A stretch of 14,909 nt of DNA from Actinomycetota bacterium. Lineage in GTDB: Bacteria; Actinomycetota; Acidimicrobiia; Acidimicrobiales; Microtrichaceae. The stretch is taken from assembly GCA_009700815.1 (NCBI GenBank), contig WLLG01000023.1, forward strand, positions 1 to 14,909, read 5' to 3'. The notes beneath the pieces were generated by a model that saw only the letters and a list, made by a program, of their open reading frames with translations, was not told the DNA's origin and searched no databases. The translations under genes and the position numbers were made by a program. Below are positions 1 through 7,371 of this stretch, one piece after another (position 1 is the first letter of the stretch; each line of letters begins with the position of its first letter).

Positions 1-449
1 CACACGGTCAGCAGCCACACAAGCTCAACGGCCCCGAACAGAACCGCCGCCGATGGACGCAGCGCCATGCGTCGTTCATCGCCGTAGGAGGAGCCGTTCA
101 CAAATCCATCGCCTAGTTCGGCGGTGAACACCAACACAACGAGCAGCGTCGCAGTTGCCAGCCCAGCCCAACCCAAAGGCGATGGGAGCGTGGGGGAAGC
201 AATTGCAACAGCGGCCAAGCCCAGCAGGATTGGAAGTGGTGCACCGATGCGAAGAGCGGTGAGCGCCACAGGAGTTTGTATCAAGCTGCACAACAGCCCA
301 GCGCCCCACAAGAACCACAGAGTCACCCCGCCAACCCACACTGCAAGTTCGGGTTGGCCACTGAGCGCTGCCGCCATGCAGTCGCCCAAGGTGAGGGGCA
401 GAGTGAGCCACAACGCACGTGTAACCCAAGTGGTTCTAGATGTATTCAC
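1..449 (-). CDS. Multi-pass membrane protein of unknown function (3' end cut by window edge)
   Basis: The frame is open from a GTG at 449 to the left edge (about 149 codons), so the C-terminus is missing. The translation is strongly hydrophobic, with about five likely membrane segments (LWLTLPLTLGD, WVGGVTLWFLWGAGLLCSLI, PILLGLAAVAIA, LATATLLVVLVFTAEL and AAVLFGAVELVWLLTV). Between the last two lies a polar loop, FVNGSSYGDERRMALRPS. An in-frame GTG at 476 would add nine residues (MRSPRKSVA) before the 449 start, and an in-frame TAG lies just beyond it. Neither start has a convincing Shine-Dalgarno. The gene is divergent from the MetE-like gene, with only 20-46 bp between starts. I recognise no named family. 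The hydrophobicity pattern makes this frame, not the longer Cys- and Arg-rich frame over the same bases, the real one. Confidence 0.72.
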   Translation of the reverse strand, partial: MNTSRTTWVTRALWLTLPLTLGDCMAAALSGQPELAVWVGGVTLWFLWGAGLLCSLIQTPVALTALRIGAPLPILLGLAAVAIASPTLPSPLGWAGLATATLLVVLVFTAELGDGFVNGSSYGDERRMALRPSAAVLFGAVELVWLLTV

Positions 450-459
450 AGCTACAGAC

Positions 460-489
460 TTGCGTGGACTTCGCACTGACAGCTAACAA
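460..489 (+). promoter_or_regulatory. Candidate promoter for the MetE-like gene
   Basis: TTGCGT at 460-465 (-35-like) is separated by 18 bp from TAACAA at 484-489 (-10-like). The -10 ends 6 nt before the ATG at 496, and no Shine-Dalgarno is present, so a leaderless transcript is plausible. The final T of the TANNNT consensus is an A here, so this is the weakest of the four similar cases in the window. Confidence 0.35.
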
Positions 490-495
490 CGTCGC

Positions 496-1611
496 ATGGG
501 TGAGCAAGTAGATCTTCCTTTTGGACTTGCAACCTCTGTGGGTGCATTGCCGTTTGAGACTATCCCAGATGCAAAAACTGCCCCAGAAGCAGGCCAAGAC
601 GTAGGCAGTGACGCAGCCCCTGATCAATGCGTGGCTGCTGTGCAGTTGGCGTTGACATCTCAACCGGCCTTCCCGACAGCACCTACTTCGGGAGATGCTG
701 AGTGGTCGCTACTGAGTCAAGCAATTGCTGGCCTAGACGGACTCGAGACGGTTGCTCCGGGAATCTTGACTCGCTCCGGTAACTCAGGCGAGATCACGGG
801 ATGTGATCGAGCGGGCCAACTCGATGCGGCAGCGTTTCAGCCGCTCCATGCTTTCTTGGATCAGCTCGGTCCGCATAGCGAGCGACTCGGAGACCGGTTC
901 GTGGGCAGCCGCATTGGCATCCTCGGCCCCGTCACCTTGAGCTTGGCCTTTCGGGCCGCGGGGATGGCAACTGAGCAAGCCGTAGCCTCCGCCGCAATGA
1001 TTGTTGCTGCAAGGGCCAGAGCAATCCTGCGGGCATATCGACTAGCCATGCCCTCTGGCGCTGTGGCCATAGTGATGTCAGAGCCCGGTCTTGTTGGAGC
1101 TATGCATCCGACCTTCCCGTTGTCGCCGACTCAGGTGCTGGCATTGCTGGCTCCAGTTGTTTCGGCGCTCGATCAACTGCCGCGCAGCGAGCCCGATCAA
1201 GGACTGCTCATTGGTGTTCACGTGCCTGGTCGCACGGACTGGGACGCCATCATCAGTTCGGGAGTCTCACTCATTTCTGCTCCTGCCGAGAGTGGCTTGC
1301 CCGGATGGTCTGCAACGCTGTCGGCGTTTCTTGCAGCAGGTGGCCGAGTGGCTTGGGGTGTGGTGCCAGTCAACCAGCCACTTGGTTCACGTGAGGACCT
1401 GCTGTGGCGCCGCCTGAGCGCAGTCTGGTGTCAACTCAGTAGCGAGGGTGTGGATCCGCTTCTGTTGCGAAGCCGGTCGCTCATCAGCCCCGAGGATGGC
1501 CTCGGACATTTTGGAGTTTCCCAAGCAACTCTTGCCCTAGGTCTTGTTGACTCGCTCTCTGATCGGGTGCGACGCCAAGCAATTGGGGCGCGGCTTTCTC
1601 TGGGCGCTTGA
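496..1611 (+). CDS. MetE C-terminal-like (cobalamin-independent methionine synthase family) protein, likely not a canonical methyltransferase
   Basis: 371 aa. The N-terminal GLATSVGALPF (10-20) matches the start of the UROD/MetE-like barrel found in actinobacterial proteins encoded beside ligA, such as M. tuberculosis Rv3015c. GPVTLSLAFRAAG (144-156), MSEPGLV (194-200, the usual DEP strand) and GRVAWGVVPVN (283-293) fit the same fold. The places where MetE carries zinc ligands are changed. The His-x-Cys strand reads HVP (242-244), and the later Pro-x-Cys-Gly loop reads SPEDG (331-335). Only three cysteines are present (45, 103, 312), none at those places. The frame is intact with no sign of decay, so I infer a conserved non-canonical role rather than methionine synthesis. 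ATG 496 lacks a Shine-Dalgarno but has a -10-like box 6 nt upstream. The stop lies 42 bp before ligA. Confidence 0.75.
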   Translation: MGEQVDLPFGLATSVGALPFETIPDAKTAPEAGQDVGSDAAPDQCVAAVQLALTSQPAFPTAPTSGDAEWSLLSQAIAGLDGLETVAPGILTRSGNSGEITGCDRAGQLDAAAFQPLHAFLDQLGPHSERLGDRFVGSRIGILGPVTLSLAFRAAGMATEQAVASAAMIVAARARAILRAYRLAMPSGAVAIVMSEPGLVGAMHPTFPLSPTQVLALLAPVVSALDQLPRSEPDQGLLIGVHVPGRTDWDAIISSGVSLISAPAESGLPGWSATLSAFLAAGGRVAWGVVPVNQPLGSREDLLWRRLSAVWCQLSSEGVDPLLLRSRSLISPEDGLGHFGVSQATLALGLVDSLSDRVRRQAIGARLSLGA

Positions 1612-1641
1612 CTCTGGTTCTGGACTGTCCCGTGGGGTCAC

Positions 1642-1647
1642 TAAGTT
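1642..1647 (+). promoter_or_regulatory. -10 box (TAAGTT) of a candidate leaderless ligA promoter
   Basis: TAAGTT fits TANNNT and ends 6 nt before the GTG at 1654. There is no properly spaced Shine-Dalgarno (only GGGA 2 nt away) and no good -35. The spacing is identical to that before the kinase and acyl-CoA synthetase genes. Confidence 0.45.
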
Positions 1648-1653
1648 GGGAAC

Positions 1654-3765
1654 GTGAGTATGACCGGCCCCGATAGCGAACTAGATCCCGCTGGACGAGT
1701 CGACTGGCTGCGTGAACTCATCCACGAACACAACCAGGCCTATTACGAGCGTGACGCGCCCATCATTGCGGATGCAGACTACGACTTGCTGATACGAGAG
1801 CTTCGTTTCCTTGAGGAAGCTCACCCCGACCTGATCACTCCCGAGAGCCCTACTCAGTCGGGAGTTGGAGGCTCGCCCTCGGAGCAGTTCTCCCCGGTTG
1901 AGCACCGCCGACGGATGATGAGCTTGGACAATGCCATGGACCTTGAGGAGCTTCGCTCCTGGGGAGAGCGCACTGCTCGCCGATTGGCAGATCTGGGAAA
2001 TGACAGCACAGTCCGCTATGTGTGCGAACTCAAGATCGATGGCCTTGCAGTCTCGGTTCGCTACGAGAACGGACGCCTTGTACAGGCTGCTACGCGGGGC
2101 GATGGCAGAACAGGCGAAGATGTCACTGCAAATGTCTCTGGCATTTCTGCCGTACCGCAAATGCTCGGCGCAGGTGCACCCGAGGTGCTCGAGGCTCGCG
2201 GCGAGATCTACCTGCCGCTCGACTCCTTTCAGGCGCTTCGCGAACGCGTCATTGCAGAGAATGTAGAGCTAGCAGCTAAGGGCAACCGTCAGAAACCGGT
2301 TCCGGTGAACCCGCGCAACGCGGGAGCAGGATCGCTGCGGCAGAAGGATGCGAGCGTCACTGCATCTCGTGGATTGTCCTGGTGGTGTTATCAGCTTGGC
2401 GAGATTATTGGAGCCGAAGAACCCCCGGCGCATTCGGCGGCCCTTGGCTGGCTCAGCGACATGGGGATCCCTGTCAATCCCGAGACGAAGGTTGTTGAGG
2501 ATCTTGACGGGGTCTACGAGTTTTGTGCCTATTGGATTGAGCACCGCCACGAACTTCCCTATGAGATCGACGGGGTGGTCATCAAGATTGACGATCTTGC
2601 AATTCAACAGGCTCTGGGAGCGACTGCAAAGGCTCCCCGTTGGGCAATTGCGTTCAAGTTGCCACCCGAGGAACGCACCACCATCTTGTTGGACATTCAG
2701 GTCTCTATTGGCAGGACTGGCAAGGCAACGCCGTTTGCTGTGCTGCAACCGGTTTTTGTTGGCGGTTCCACTGTTGGAATGTCCACCTTGCATAACGAAG
2801 ATCAAGTCCGTCACAAAGATGTCCGCCCCGGCGACACCGTCATTCTGCGCAAAGCAGGAGACGTCATCCCCGAAGTGGTTGGTCCAGTGCTTGAGCTTCG
2901 TCCATCCGGCCTGCCCGAATGGCAGTTTCCTAGGAACTGCCCATCATGCGCTGAGCCACTGATACGCCACGAGGGTGAGGCGCAGCACCTTTGTGTGAAC
3001 CCTCAGTGCCCACAAAAGCGCTGGGCAAGCATCTGTCACTTCGCTTCGCGTGGAGCTATGGACATCGACGGTCTAGGCGAGCAACAGATTGCATCATTTC
3101 TGGAACTTGGCTTGATGAGTGACGTTGCAGACATCTATTCGCTTCAGGCCGAGCCCATCTTGCAATTGCCGGGTTATCAGCAGTTGTCGGTTCAAAATCT
3201 GCTGTCCGCAATTGAGGCCTCAAAATCTCGACCTCTGGGCAACCTGCTGTTTGGCCTGAACATCTTGCACCTAGGTGCGGCGGGTGGGCAGACAATTGCT
3301 GCAGCCTTTGGCAGTCTCGACGCGATTATGGCGGCGAGTGTTGAGGACTTGTCAGCGGTGGCCGGAATTGGCCCGGTTATTGCTGGGTCCGTGTACTCGT
3401 TCTTCTCCGAGCCACTGAATCAGAACCTGGTGGGGCGTTTGGTCGCTGCAGGGGTAAATACTGTCGGACCCGAACGTTCGCAGCTCGATCAGACTCTTCA
3501 GGGCAAGGCCGTAGTGGTGACTGGCTCACTGGCTGGATTCTCACGAGACGCTGCCGCCGCAGCGATCAAGGAGCGGGGTGGAACTGCCCCAGGCAGCGTG
3601 TCAAAGAAAACTTTCGCCGTGGTGATTGGAGAGGAGCCCGGCGCATCCAAGCTGACCAAAGCAACCGAGTTGCAACTCCCTCTGCTCAACGAGTCAGAGT
3701 TCCTGCACCTCCTCGAAACCGGTCAAATTCCAACCACTTCACATGATCAGGAACCCCCAACATGA
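1654..3765 (+). CDS. ligA: NAD+-dependent DNA ligase LigA
   Basis: 703 aa, the usual length. It seals nicks in duplex DNA using NAD+ as AMP donor, during Okazaki fragment joining and repair. The Ia domain with the NAD+-binding YY (30-31) and D-ADYD region is at the N-terminus. The adenylation domain has the nucleophile K127 in CELKIDG and the ARGE strand (181-184). EIDGVVIKID (304-313) and AFKLPPEE (333-340) are the later nucleotidyltransferase motifs. An OB fold follows, then a four-Cys zinc finger (C429, C432, C447, C452), helix-hairpin-helix repeats (about 467-590) and a BRCT domain (about 612-690, with VVTGSL and VSKKT). The HhH motif usually like LGIRHVGE reads LNILHLGA (535-542), a mild divergence. 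GTG 1654 is chosen because of the -10 box upstream; ATG 1660 would remove two residues. The stop overlaps the next start as ATGA. Confidence 0.98.
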   Translation: MSMTGPDSELDPAGRVDWLRELIHEHNQAYYERDAPIIADADYDLLIRELRFLEEAHPDLITPESPTQSGVGGSPSEQFSPVEHRRRMMSLDNAMDLEELRSWGERTARRLADLGNDSTVRYVCELKIDGLAVSVRYENGRLVQAATRGDGRTGEDVTANVSGISAVPQMLGAGAPEVLEARGEIYLPLDSFQALRERVIAENVELAAKGNRQKPVPVNPRNAGAGSLRQKDASVTASRGLSWWCYQLGEIIGAEEPPAHSAALGWLSDMGIPVNPETKVVEDLDGVYEFCAYWIEHRHELPYEIDGVVIKIDDLAIQQALGATAKAPRWAIAFKLPPEERTTILLDIQVSIGRTGKATPFAVLQPVFVGGSTVGMSTLHNEDQVRHKDVRPGDTVILRKAGDVIPEVVGPVLELRPSGLPEWQFPRNCPSCAEPLIRHEGEAQHLCVNPQCPQKRWASICHFASRGAMDIDGLGEQQIASFLELGLMSDVADIYSLQAEPILQLPGYQQLSVQNLLSAIEASKSRPLGNLLFGLNILHLGAAGGQTIAAAFGSLDAIMAASVEDLSAVAGIGPVIAGSVYSFFSEPLNQNLVGRLVAAGVNTVGPERSQLDQTLQGKAVVVTGSLAGFSRDAAAAAIKERGGTAPGSVSKKTFAVVIGEEPGASKLTKATELQLPLLNESEFLHLLETGQIPTTSHDQEPPT

Positions 3766-4409
3766 GTATTCGTGCAGTCATCTTTGATTTCGGTGGAGTG
3801 TTCGTCGACTCGCCTTTCGATGCAGCAGTAACGGCTGCAGAAAATCTTGATGTTGACCCAGCAGTGATGCTCGAGATTGTGTTCGGTTCCTATGAACTCG
3901 ATACTGACCATGCATGGCACCGGCTTGAACGAGGCGAATTGCCGCTCACTGACGCCCGCGAGTTGATCATGGCAGCCTCAACTGCCGAAGGTGGACCGCT
4001 CCTTGATCCGTTCGAGTTGCTGATGGCACTCGGTGGGGGTGGGGTTCGTGACGAGATGGTGGATTTTGTCCGGGCAGCGCGCTCCGCAGGCTTGCTCACC
4101 TCGATTCTGACGAACAACGCTCAGGAGTTCGCCGATTTCTGGAGGCCGATGCTTCCCCTAGATGAACTGTTCGAAGATGTAGTGGATTCCTCCTTCGTGG
4201 GCCTACGAAAGCCTGATCCGCGCATTTTCGAACTAGCCCTCGAGCGTCTTGGAGTCGCGGCGTCAGAGGCAGTCTTTATTGACGATGCGCCGGGCAACGT
4301 TGCAGCGGCGTCACAACTTGGCATTGCGTCTGTGCTGATTGGAACAAAGCGCTCCGACCTGCCACAGGCCATTGACGAGCTACATGAACTCACCGGTGTG
4401 CCGCGCTAG
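3762..4409 (+). CDS. HAD superfamily (subfamily IA) hydrolase, probable phosphatase
   Basis: 215 aa, full length for this class. Motif I is FDFGGV with nucleophile D9; the position usually holding the second Asp is Gly, as in the epoxide-hydrolase-N-domain-like and YihX-like branch. Motif II is SILTNN (T117), motif III is GLRKPDP (K150) and motif IV is FIDDAPGN (D174, D175). Residues about 15-95 are the helical cap that determines substrate. The set of catalytic residues looks complete for a soluble small-molecule phosphatase, but the substrate cannot be read. The ATG overlaps the ligA stop by 4 bp and is preceded by AGGA at 3749-3752, so it is probably co-transcribed and translationally coupled with ligA. 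It ends 11 bp from the stop of the convergent next gene, with no clear terminator between them. Confidence 0.9.
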   Translation: MSIRAVIFDFGGVFVDSPFDAAVTAAENLDVDPAVMLEIVFGSYELDTDHAWHRLERGELPLTDARELIMAASTAEGGPLLDPFELLMALGGGGVRDEMVDFVRAARSAGLLTSILTNNAQEFADFWRPMLPLDELFEDVVDSSFVGLRKPDPRIFELALERLGVAASEAVFIDDAPGNVAAASQLGIASVLIGTKRSDLPQAIDELHELTGVPR

Positions 4410-4420
4410 GACTGCAAAAC

Positions 4421-4885
4421 TCAAGTCGCGTCGAAGCACCAAGAAACTGGCTTCGCGGTGGATTCCAGTTCGAGCTCATCCCAGACCATTGCAATGACAC
4501 AGTTCTGGCCAGAGTTCAGGGTTTCTATAACCTTCTCAGGCCCCGGTTGAAAGAGCACTTGCCCTGTGCCGAGATCCGTAATCAAGCCATCTTTAGCGGA
4601 GCGAATCTCGGTTCCGTTAATGGTGAGCGTTGCTTTGTAGCCCTCAGCTAGGTCCAGGCCGACCTGTGCTTGGCGTAACACCTCGTCCCCAGATGCGGGC
4701 AGCAGCCGCTCTACGGAGTTCGGCAGATTCTGTGAGGTGCTTCCCATGCCAGTCGTGGCATTTTTCCCGGTAAAGAAAATGCCCACCAGTGCCCCCACAA
4801 TCAGAACAGTCACAATTGTGTTTCTGGCCCAATCCGGAAGTACAAACCGAGAACGGCGAGTCTGGGGGGTTTCGGTGTCACTCAT
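4421..4885 (-). CDS. Single-pass membrane protein with an exported C-terminal domain, function unknown
   Basis: About 154 aa. A short basic N-terminus (TRRSRFVLPDWARN) precedes one hydrophobic segment, TIVTVLIVGALVGIFFT, around residues 24-40, and a roughly 115-residue domain predicted outside the membrane. That domain ends with two cysteines (C130 and C151, counting from the GTG), which could form a disulfide. It also has a predicted beta-rich stretch, YKATLTINGTEIRS. The start could be GTG 4888 or the adjacent ATG 4885; the ATG is preferred only because it is the stronger codon. The gene is divergent from the PASTA kinase (57 bp between starts) and converges on the HAD gene. I recognise no family. 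A link to the kinase is suggested only by adjacency and shared surface location. Confidence 0.7.
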   Translation of the reverse strand: MSDTETPQTRRSRFVLPDWARNTIVTVLIVGALVGIFFTGKNATTGMGSTSQNLPNSVERLLPASGDEVLRQAQVGLDLAEGYKATLTINGTEIRSAKDGLITDLGTGQVLFQPGPEKVIETLNSGQNCVIAMVWDELELESTAKPVSWCFDAT

Positions 4886-4930
4886 CACCCTTAGGTTTAC
4901 CTTGAACCCGACCTTCAGTGGTAGCGGTTG

Positions 4931-4936
4931 TAGAAT
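4931..4936 (+). promoter_or_regulatory. -10 box (TAGAAT) of a candidate leaderless kinase promoter
   Basis: TAGAAT is close to TATAAT and ends 6 nt before the GTG at 4943. No Shine-Dalgarno is suitably placed and no -35 sits at normal spacing; the nearest, TTGAAC at 4902-4907, is 23 bp away. It lies in the divergent gap shared with the minus-strand membrane gene. Confidence 0.5.
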
Positions 4937-4942
4937 GAAGCT

Positions 4943-7129
4943 GTGACGTCCCCTCGCATCACCGATGAGACCGGGCGTGTGCTCGGCGGAAGATACCGCT
5001 TGGTTGCTCCGGTGGGCACTGGCACATCTTCACGCGTGTTCCTTGCCATCGATTTGCAGCTCAAGCGGCGAGTAGCAGTCAAACTGCTTCACGCTGCCCT
5101 TGCAGAGGACCAAGCTTTTTTGCAGCGGTTCCGTGCCGAAGCCCGCGCAGCAGGAGCGCTGAATCACCCGAACATTGTCTCAGTCTTTGATTGGGGAGAG
5201 GACACCGCCGAGGGTGCGCTCGTTCCTTATCTGGTCACCGAATATCTGGGTGGCGGCAGCCTGAGGTCGATGCTCGACCACAGCGGAGTGCTGAGCCAGT
5301 CTCAAACCCTAGTTGTGGGGCTGCAAACGGCCCGGGCCTTGGCTCATGCGCACCTTCGAGGCCTCGTGCACCGAGATGTGAAGCCCGGAAATCTGCTCTT
5401 CGATGAGGAGGGCCGCCTGCGCCTTGCTGACTTTGGCTTGGCCCGAGCCCTAGCAGAGGCATCTTGGACTGAGCCGAGTGGATCAATGGCTGGCAGCACC
5501 CGGTATGCCTCGCCAGAACAGGCTTTGGGTCGTCGCCTTGATGGTCGCTCGGACGTGTACTCGTTGACGCTGTTGCTGGTCGAGTGTGTGACGGGTCAGG
5601 TGCCACTCATGGGAGAGACCACGGCTTCGACTCTGGCACTTCGCACGCAGTCGGATCTGGAGTTGGATGCCTCGCTAGGAGGACTGCGATCGGTGCTCGA
5701 GCGTGCCGGGCGACTTGACCCAACAGATCGGCCCGAGGCGGCCGAGTTCGAGATTGCGCTCATGGCCGCAGCAGAGGAACTCGCACGTCCGGAGCCACTT
5801 CCGATTGTCTTGACCTTGGGAGTGGCCGAGCAAACGGCCGAGTTGAGACAAGTCAGTGGCCTTGGCCTGATTCAGAACCTCGGTGCCGAACCGGAACGTG
5901 GAGCAGCACCAGAACAAGCAGACCCAGAGCAAGCTGGGTCGGACCAAGCAGACTCAGAACAATTTGAGCCAGCGATTCAGCCACTGCCGCAAGAAGGTCT
6001 TGCTTACCCCGGATTAGCAGCCGATCCGGAGCCACAGTTTGCCGCTGCTGTTCCTATTGCCTCCGATGACCAAGCCTTTGCTGACCCTGCGTTTGGCGCA
6101 ACTAGCGCGGCAACAACCGTTGCGGGGCCAGCCACCGTGCTGCCTTCTGGCCAACATGATTCCCCCGATGAGCATGCTCAGGGATCTGGAGTTCCTACTG
6201 TAAAACCACCACGCTCTGCACGAAAGAAACCTCGGACAAGAACCCTGGTAGCTGCGGGATGCGCAGTGCTGATTCTCGCCCTGGCAGGTTGGTGGTTCTT
6301 TATTCGTGTGCCCGTGCATGCCGTGCCCGACCTCATCGGGCTGAATCTAAATGTTGCGACCGCTCAAGCGCAGGACTTGGGTTATGTCGTTGATTCCTCA
6401 ACGAAGGATCGACAAGATGGAACGGTTGCTGGCCAAGTGCTAGCTCAGACCCCTGCACCAGATAAGTCACTTCCAGAAGGTTCGACGGTTCAACTCACAG
6501 TCTCGCTCGGGGCAACGTTGACTCCCTTGCCGGCCGTGGTGGGATTGCCCGAGCCGGAGGCTCTTGCTGCTCTCGAAGCAGCGGGGCTAGCAGTTGGAGC
6601 GGTGACCCGGTCGATGAATGAGGAAGTTGCGAAAGATGCCGTCATCACCGCAACATCAGCAGCGGGTCAGGAACCGGTGAATGCTCAAGGAGAGATTCCC
6701 CGGGGCACCGTGGTGGATCTTGCAGTCTCGGATGGCCCCGCCCCGCGAGTGGTGCCCGATGGCCTAGTCGGCGCACCTGTTGATCAAGCTAGAGCTGCGC
6801 TCGCTGCTGTGCAGCTAGAGGCAGCTGTGAATGAGGACTACAGCGAAACCGTGCCGCCGGGCTACATCATCTCGTCCAACAAAGAGCCCGGTACTGAGGT
6901 TCCTCGTGGCTACACACTCACGCTCATCATGTCGAAGGGGCCTGCTCCAATAGCTGTGCCAGATGTCCGAAACCTGTCTGGAAGCGCTGCGGCGGCACAA
7001 CTCGAATCGCAGGGTCTAACAGTCTCTGGCATTGAGGGACCGCCATCTGGTCTGGTGCTGCAAACTGATCCGACCCCAGGCGAGTTGGTGCCACGGGGCA
7101 CAGCAGTGCGCATCTTTACCAAGAAGTAA
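4943..7129 (+). CDS. PknB-type membrane Ser/Thr protein kinase with four PASTA domains
   Basis: 728 aa. The kinase domain spans about 18-280: a glycine loop GTGTSSRV (25-32, lacking the third Gly of the usual GxGGMG), K47 in VAVK, E66 of helix C, HRDVKPGN (143-150), DFG (163-165) and SPEQ (190-193), so the catalytic residues are all present. A roughly 150-residue linker rich in Ala, Glu, Gln and Pro follows, containing four tandem pentapeptides (323-342). A basic stretch RSARKKPRTR precedes one membrane helix (about 434-453). Outside are four PASTA repeats (about 457-522, 527-597, 601-666 and 670-728) of the kind that bind peptidoglycan fragments or lipid II. The family controls growth and cell-wall synthesis. 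Unlike M. tuberculosis pknB, no pbpA, rodA, pstP or fhaA genes are adjacent, so orthology to pknB itself is not claimed. GTG 4943 is supported by the -10 box. Confidence 0.95.
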   Translation: MTSPRITDETGRVLGGRYRLVAPVGTGTSSRVFLAIDLQLKRRVAVKLLHAALAEDQAFLQRFRAEARAAGALNHPNIVSVFDWGEDTAEGALVPYLVTEYLGGGSLRSMLDHSGVLSQSQTLVVGLQTARALAHAHLRGLVHRDVKPGNLLFDEEGRLRLADFGLARALAEASWTEPSGSMAGSTRYASPEQALGRRLDGRSDVYSLTLLLVECVTGQVPLMGETTASTLALRTQSDLELDASLGGLRSVLERAGRLDPTDRPEAAEFEIALMAAAEELARPEPLPIVLTLGVAEQTAELRQVSGLGLIQNLGAEPERGAAPEQADPEQAGSDQADSEQFEPAIQPLPQEGLAYPGLAADPEPQFAAAVPIASDDQAFADPAFGATSAATTVAGPATVLPSGQHDSPDEHAQGSGVPTVKPPRSARKKPRTRTLVAAGCAVLILALAGWWFFIRVPVHAVPDLIGLNLNVATAQAQDLGYVVDSSTKDRQDGTVAGQVLAQTPAPDKSLPEGSTVQLTVSLGATLTPLPAVVGLPEPEALAALEAAGLAVGAVTRSMNEEVAKDAVITATSAAGQEPVNAQGEIPRGTVVDLAVSDGPAPRVVPDGLVGAPVDQARAALAAVQLEAAVNEDYSETVPPGYIISSNKEPGTEVPRGYTLTLIMSKGPAPIAVPDVRNLSGSAAAAQLESQGLTVSGIEGPPSGLVLQTDPTPGELVPRGTAVRIFTKK
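5909..5968 (+). repeat. Four tandem 15-nt units encoding PEQAD-like pentapeptides in the kinase linker
   Basis: The units translate as PEQAD, PEQAG, SDQAD and SEQFE. Gln is invariant and the second position is always acidic. They lie in the low-complexity cytoplasmic linker between the kinase domain and the membrane helix, where length variation is likely tolerated. Confidence 0.8.
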
Positions 7130-7137
7130 CTCCGGGC

Positions 7138-7171
7138 GTAGAGCCTGCGTAGAGCCTGCCCAGAGCAGGCT
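7138..7171. repeat. 11-bp direct repeat followed by a 7-bp hairpin just after the kinase gene
   Basis: GTAGAGCCTGC occurs twice back to back (7138-7148 and 7149-7159). The end of the second copy, AGCCTGC (7153-7159), pairs perfectly with GCAGGCT (7165-7171) around a 5-nt loop. It starts 8 bp after the kinase stop. There is no T-run, so it is not a clear intrinsic terminator. Confidence 0.6.
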
Positions 7172-7184
7172 GCTCCGTAACTGC

Positions 7185-7244
7185 ACGGCAGCATCCAGTA
7201 CGGCAGCATCCACCCCGGCAGCATCAACTAGAACAGCATCCACC
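7185..7244. repeat. Four-copy 15-bp tandem repeat in a gene-free junction
   Basis: The units are 7185-7199, 7200-7214, 7215-7229 and 7230-7244. The consensus is about ACGGCAGCATCCACC; CAGCATC is invariant apart from the last C position, which shifts to a following A in unit 3, and units 1 and 2 differ at only two bases. The 15-bp period keeps any frame open, which explains the pentapeptide-repeat translations seen on both strands. No surrounding start or ribosome site supports coding. Confidence 0.8.
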
Positions 7245-7281
7245 ACTCTCCGCGTTCTGCGGCCTACTTTTAGCCGAACCT

Positions 7282-7369
7282 GACCGTTCGTCTCGTTGGG
7301 GTGGTCTGCTGGACGTGGTGTTCCCCAGCCTCCGCGATGAAGCGGCCGCCCCAACGAGGCAGAACGGTC
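7282..7369. terminator. Long branched inverted repeat; bidirectional terminator or structured RNA
   Basis: GACCGTTC (7282-7289) pairs with GAACGGTC (7362-7369). CTCGTTGGGG (7292-7301) pairs with CCCCAACGAG (7349-7358), and GG (7303-7304) with CC (7346-7347) past a T/G position that could wobble. This makes a 20-bp stem broken by one small internal loop. Its 41-nt top can form two further hairpins: GCTGG/CCAGC (7308-7312 with 7325-7329) and CCGC/GCGG (7332-7335 with 7342-7345). On the plus strand the stem is followed within about 6 nt by CTTTTA. It lies between convergent genes, which favours a terminator, but the branching is more elaborate than terminators need. Confidence 0.65.
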
Positions 7370-7371
7370 CT

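Noticed and set aside
76..486. Two open frames near the left edge, one on each strand (minus 76-429 and plus 124-486)
   Set aside because: Their translations are Cys/Arg- or Ala/Pro-rich without membrane or domain pattern. The overlapping minus frame from GTG 449 is open to the edge and clearly encodes membrane helices.
1681..2814. Long antisense and shifted frames inside ligA
   Set aside because: They lie entirely within well-conserved LigA coding sequence, and their products show no domain features.
3786..3800. Apparent loss of the second catalytic Asp in the HAD motif I (DFGGV instead of DxD)
   Set aside because: This Gly is standard in a branch of HAD-IA enzymes, and the other three motifs are intact, so it is not evidence of inactivation.
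7282..7369. Possible SRP (4.5S) or other known housekeeping RNA
   Set aside because: The conserved SRP GGAAG-type loop is missing, and no RNase P or tmRNA core motif was seen.
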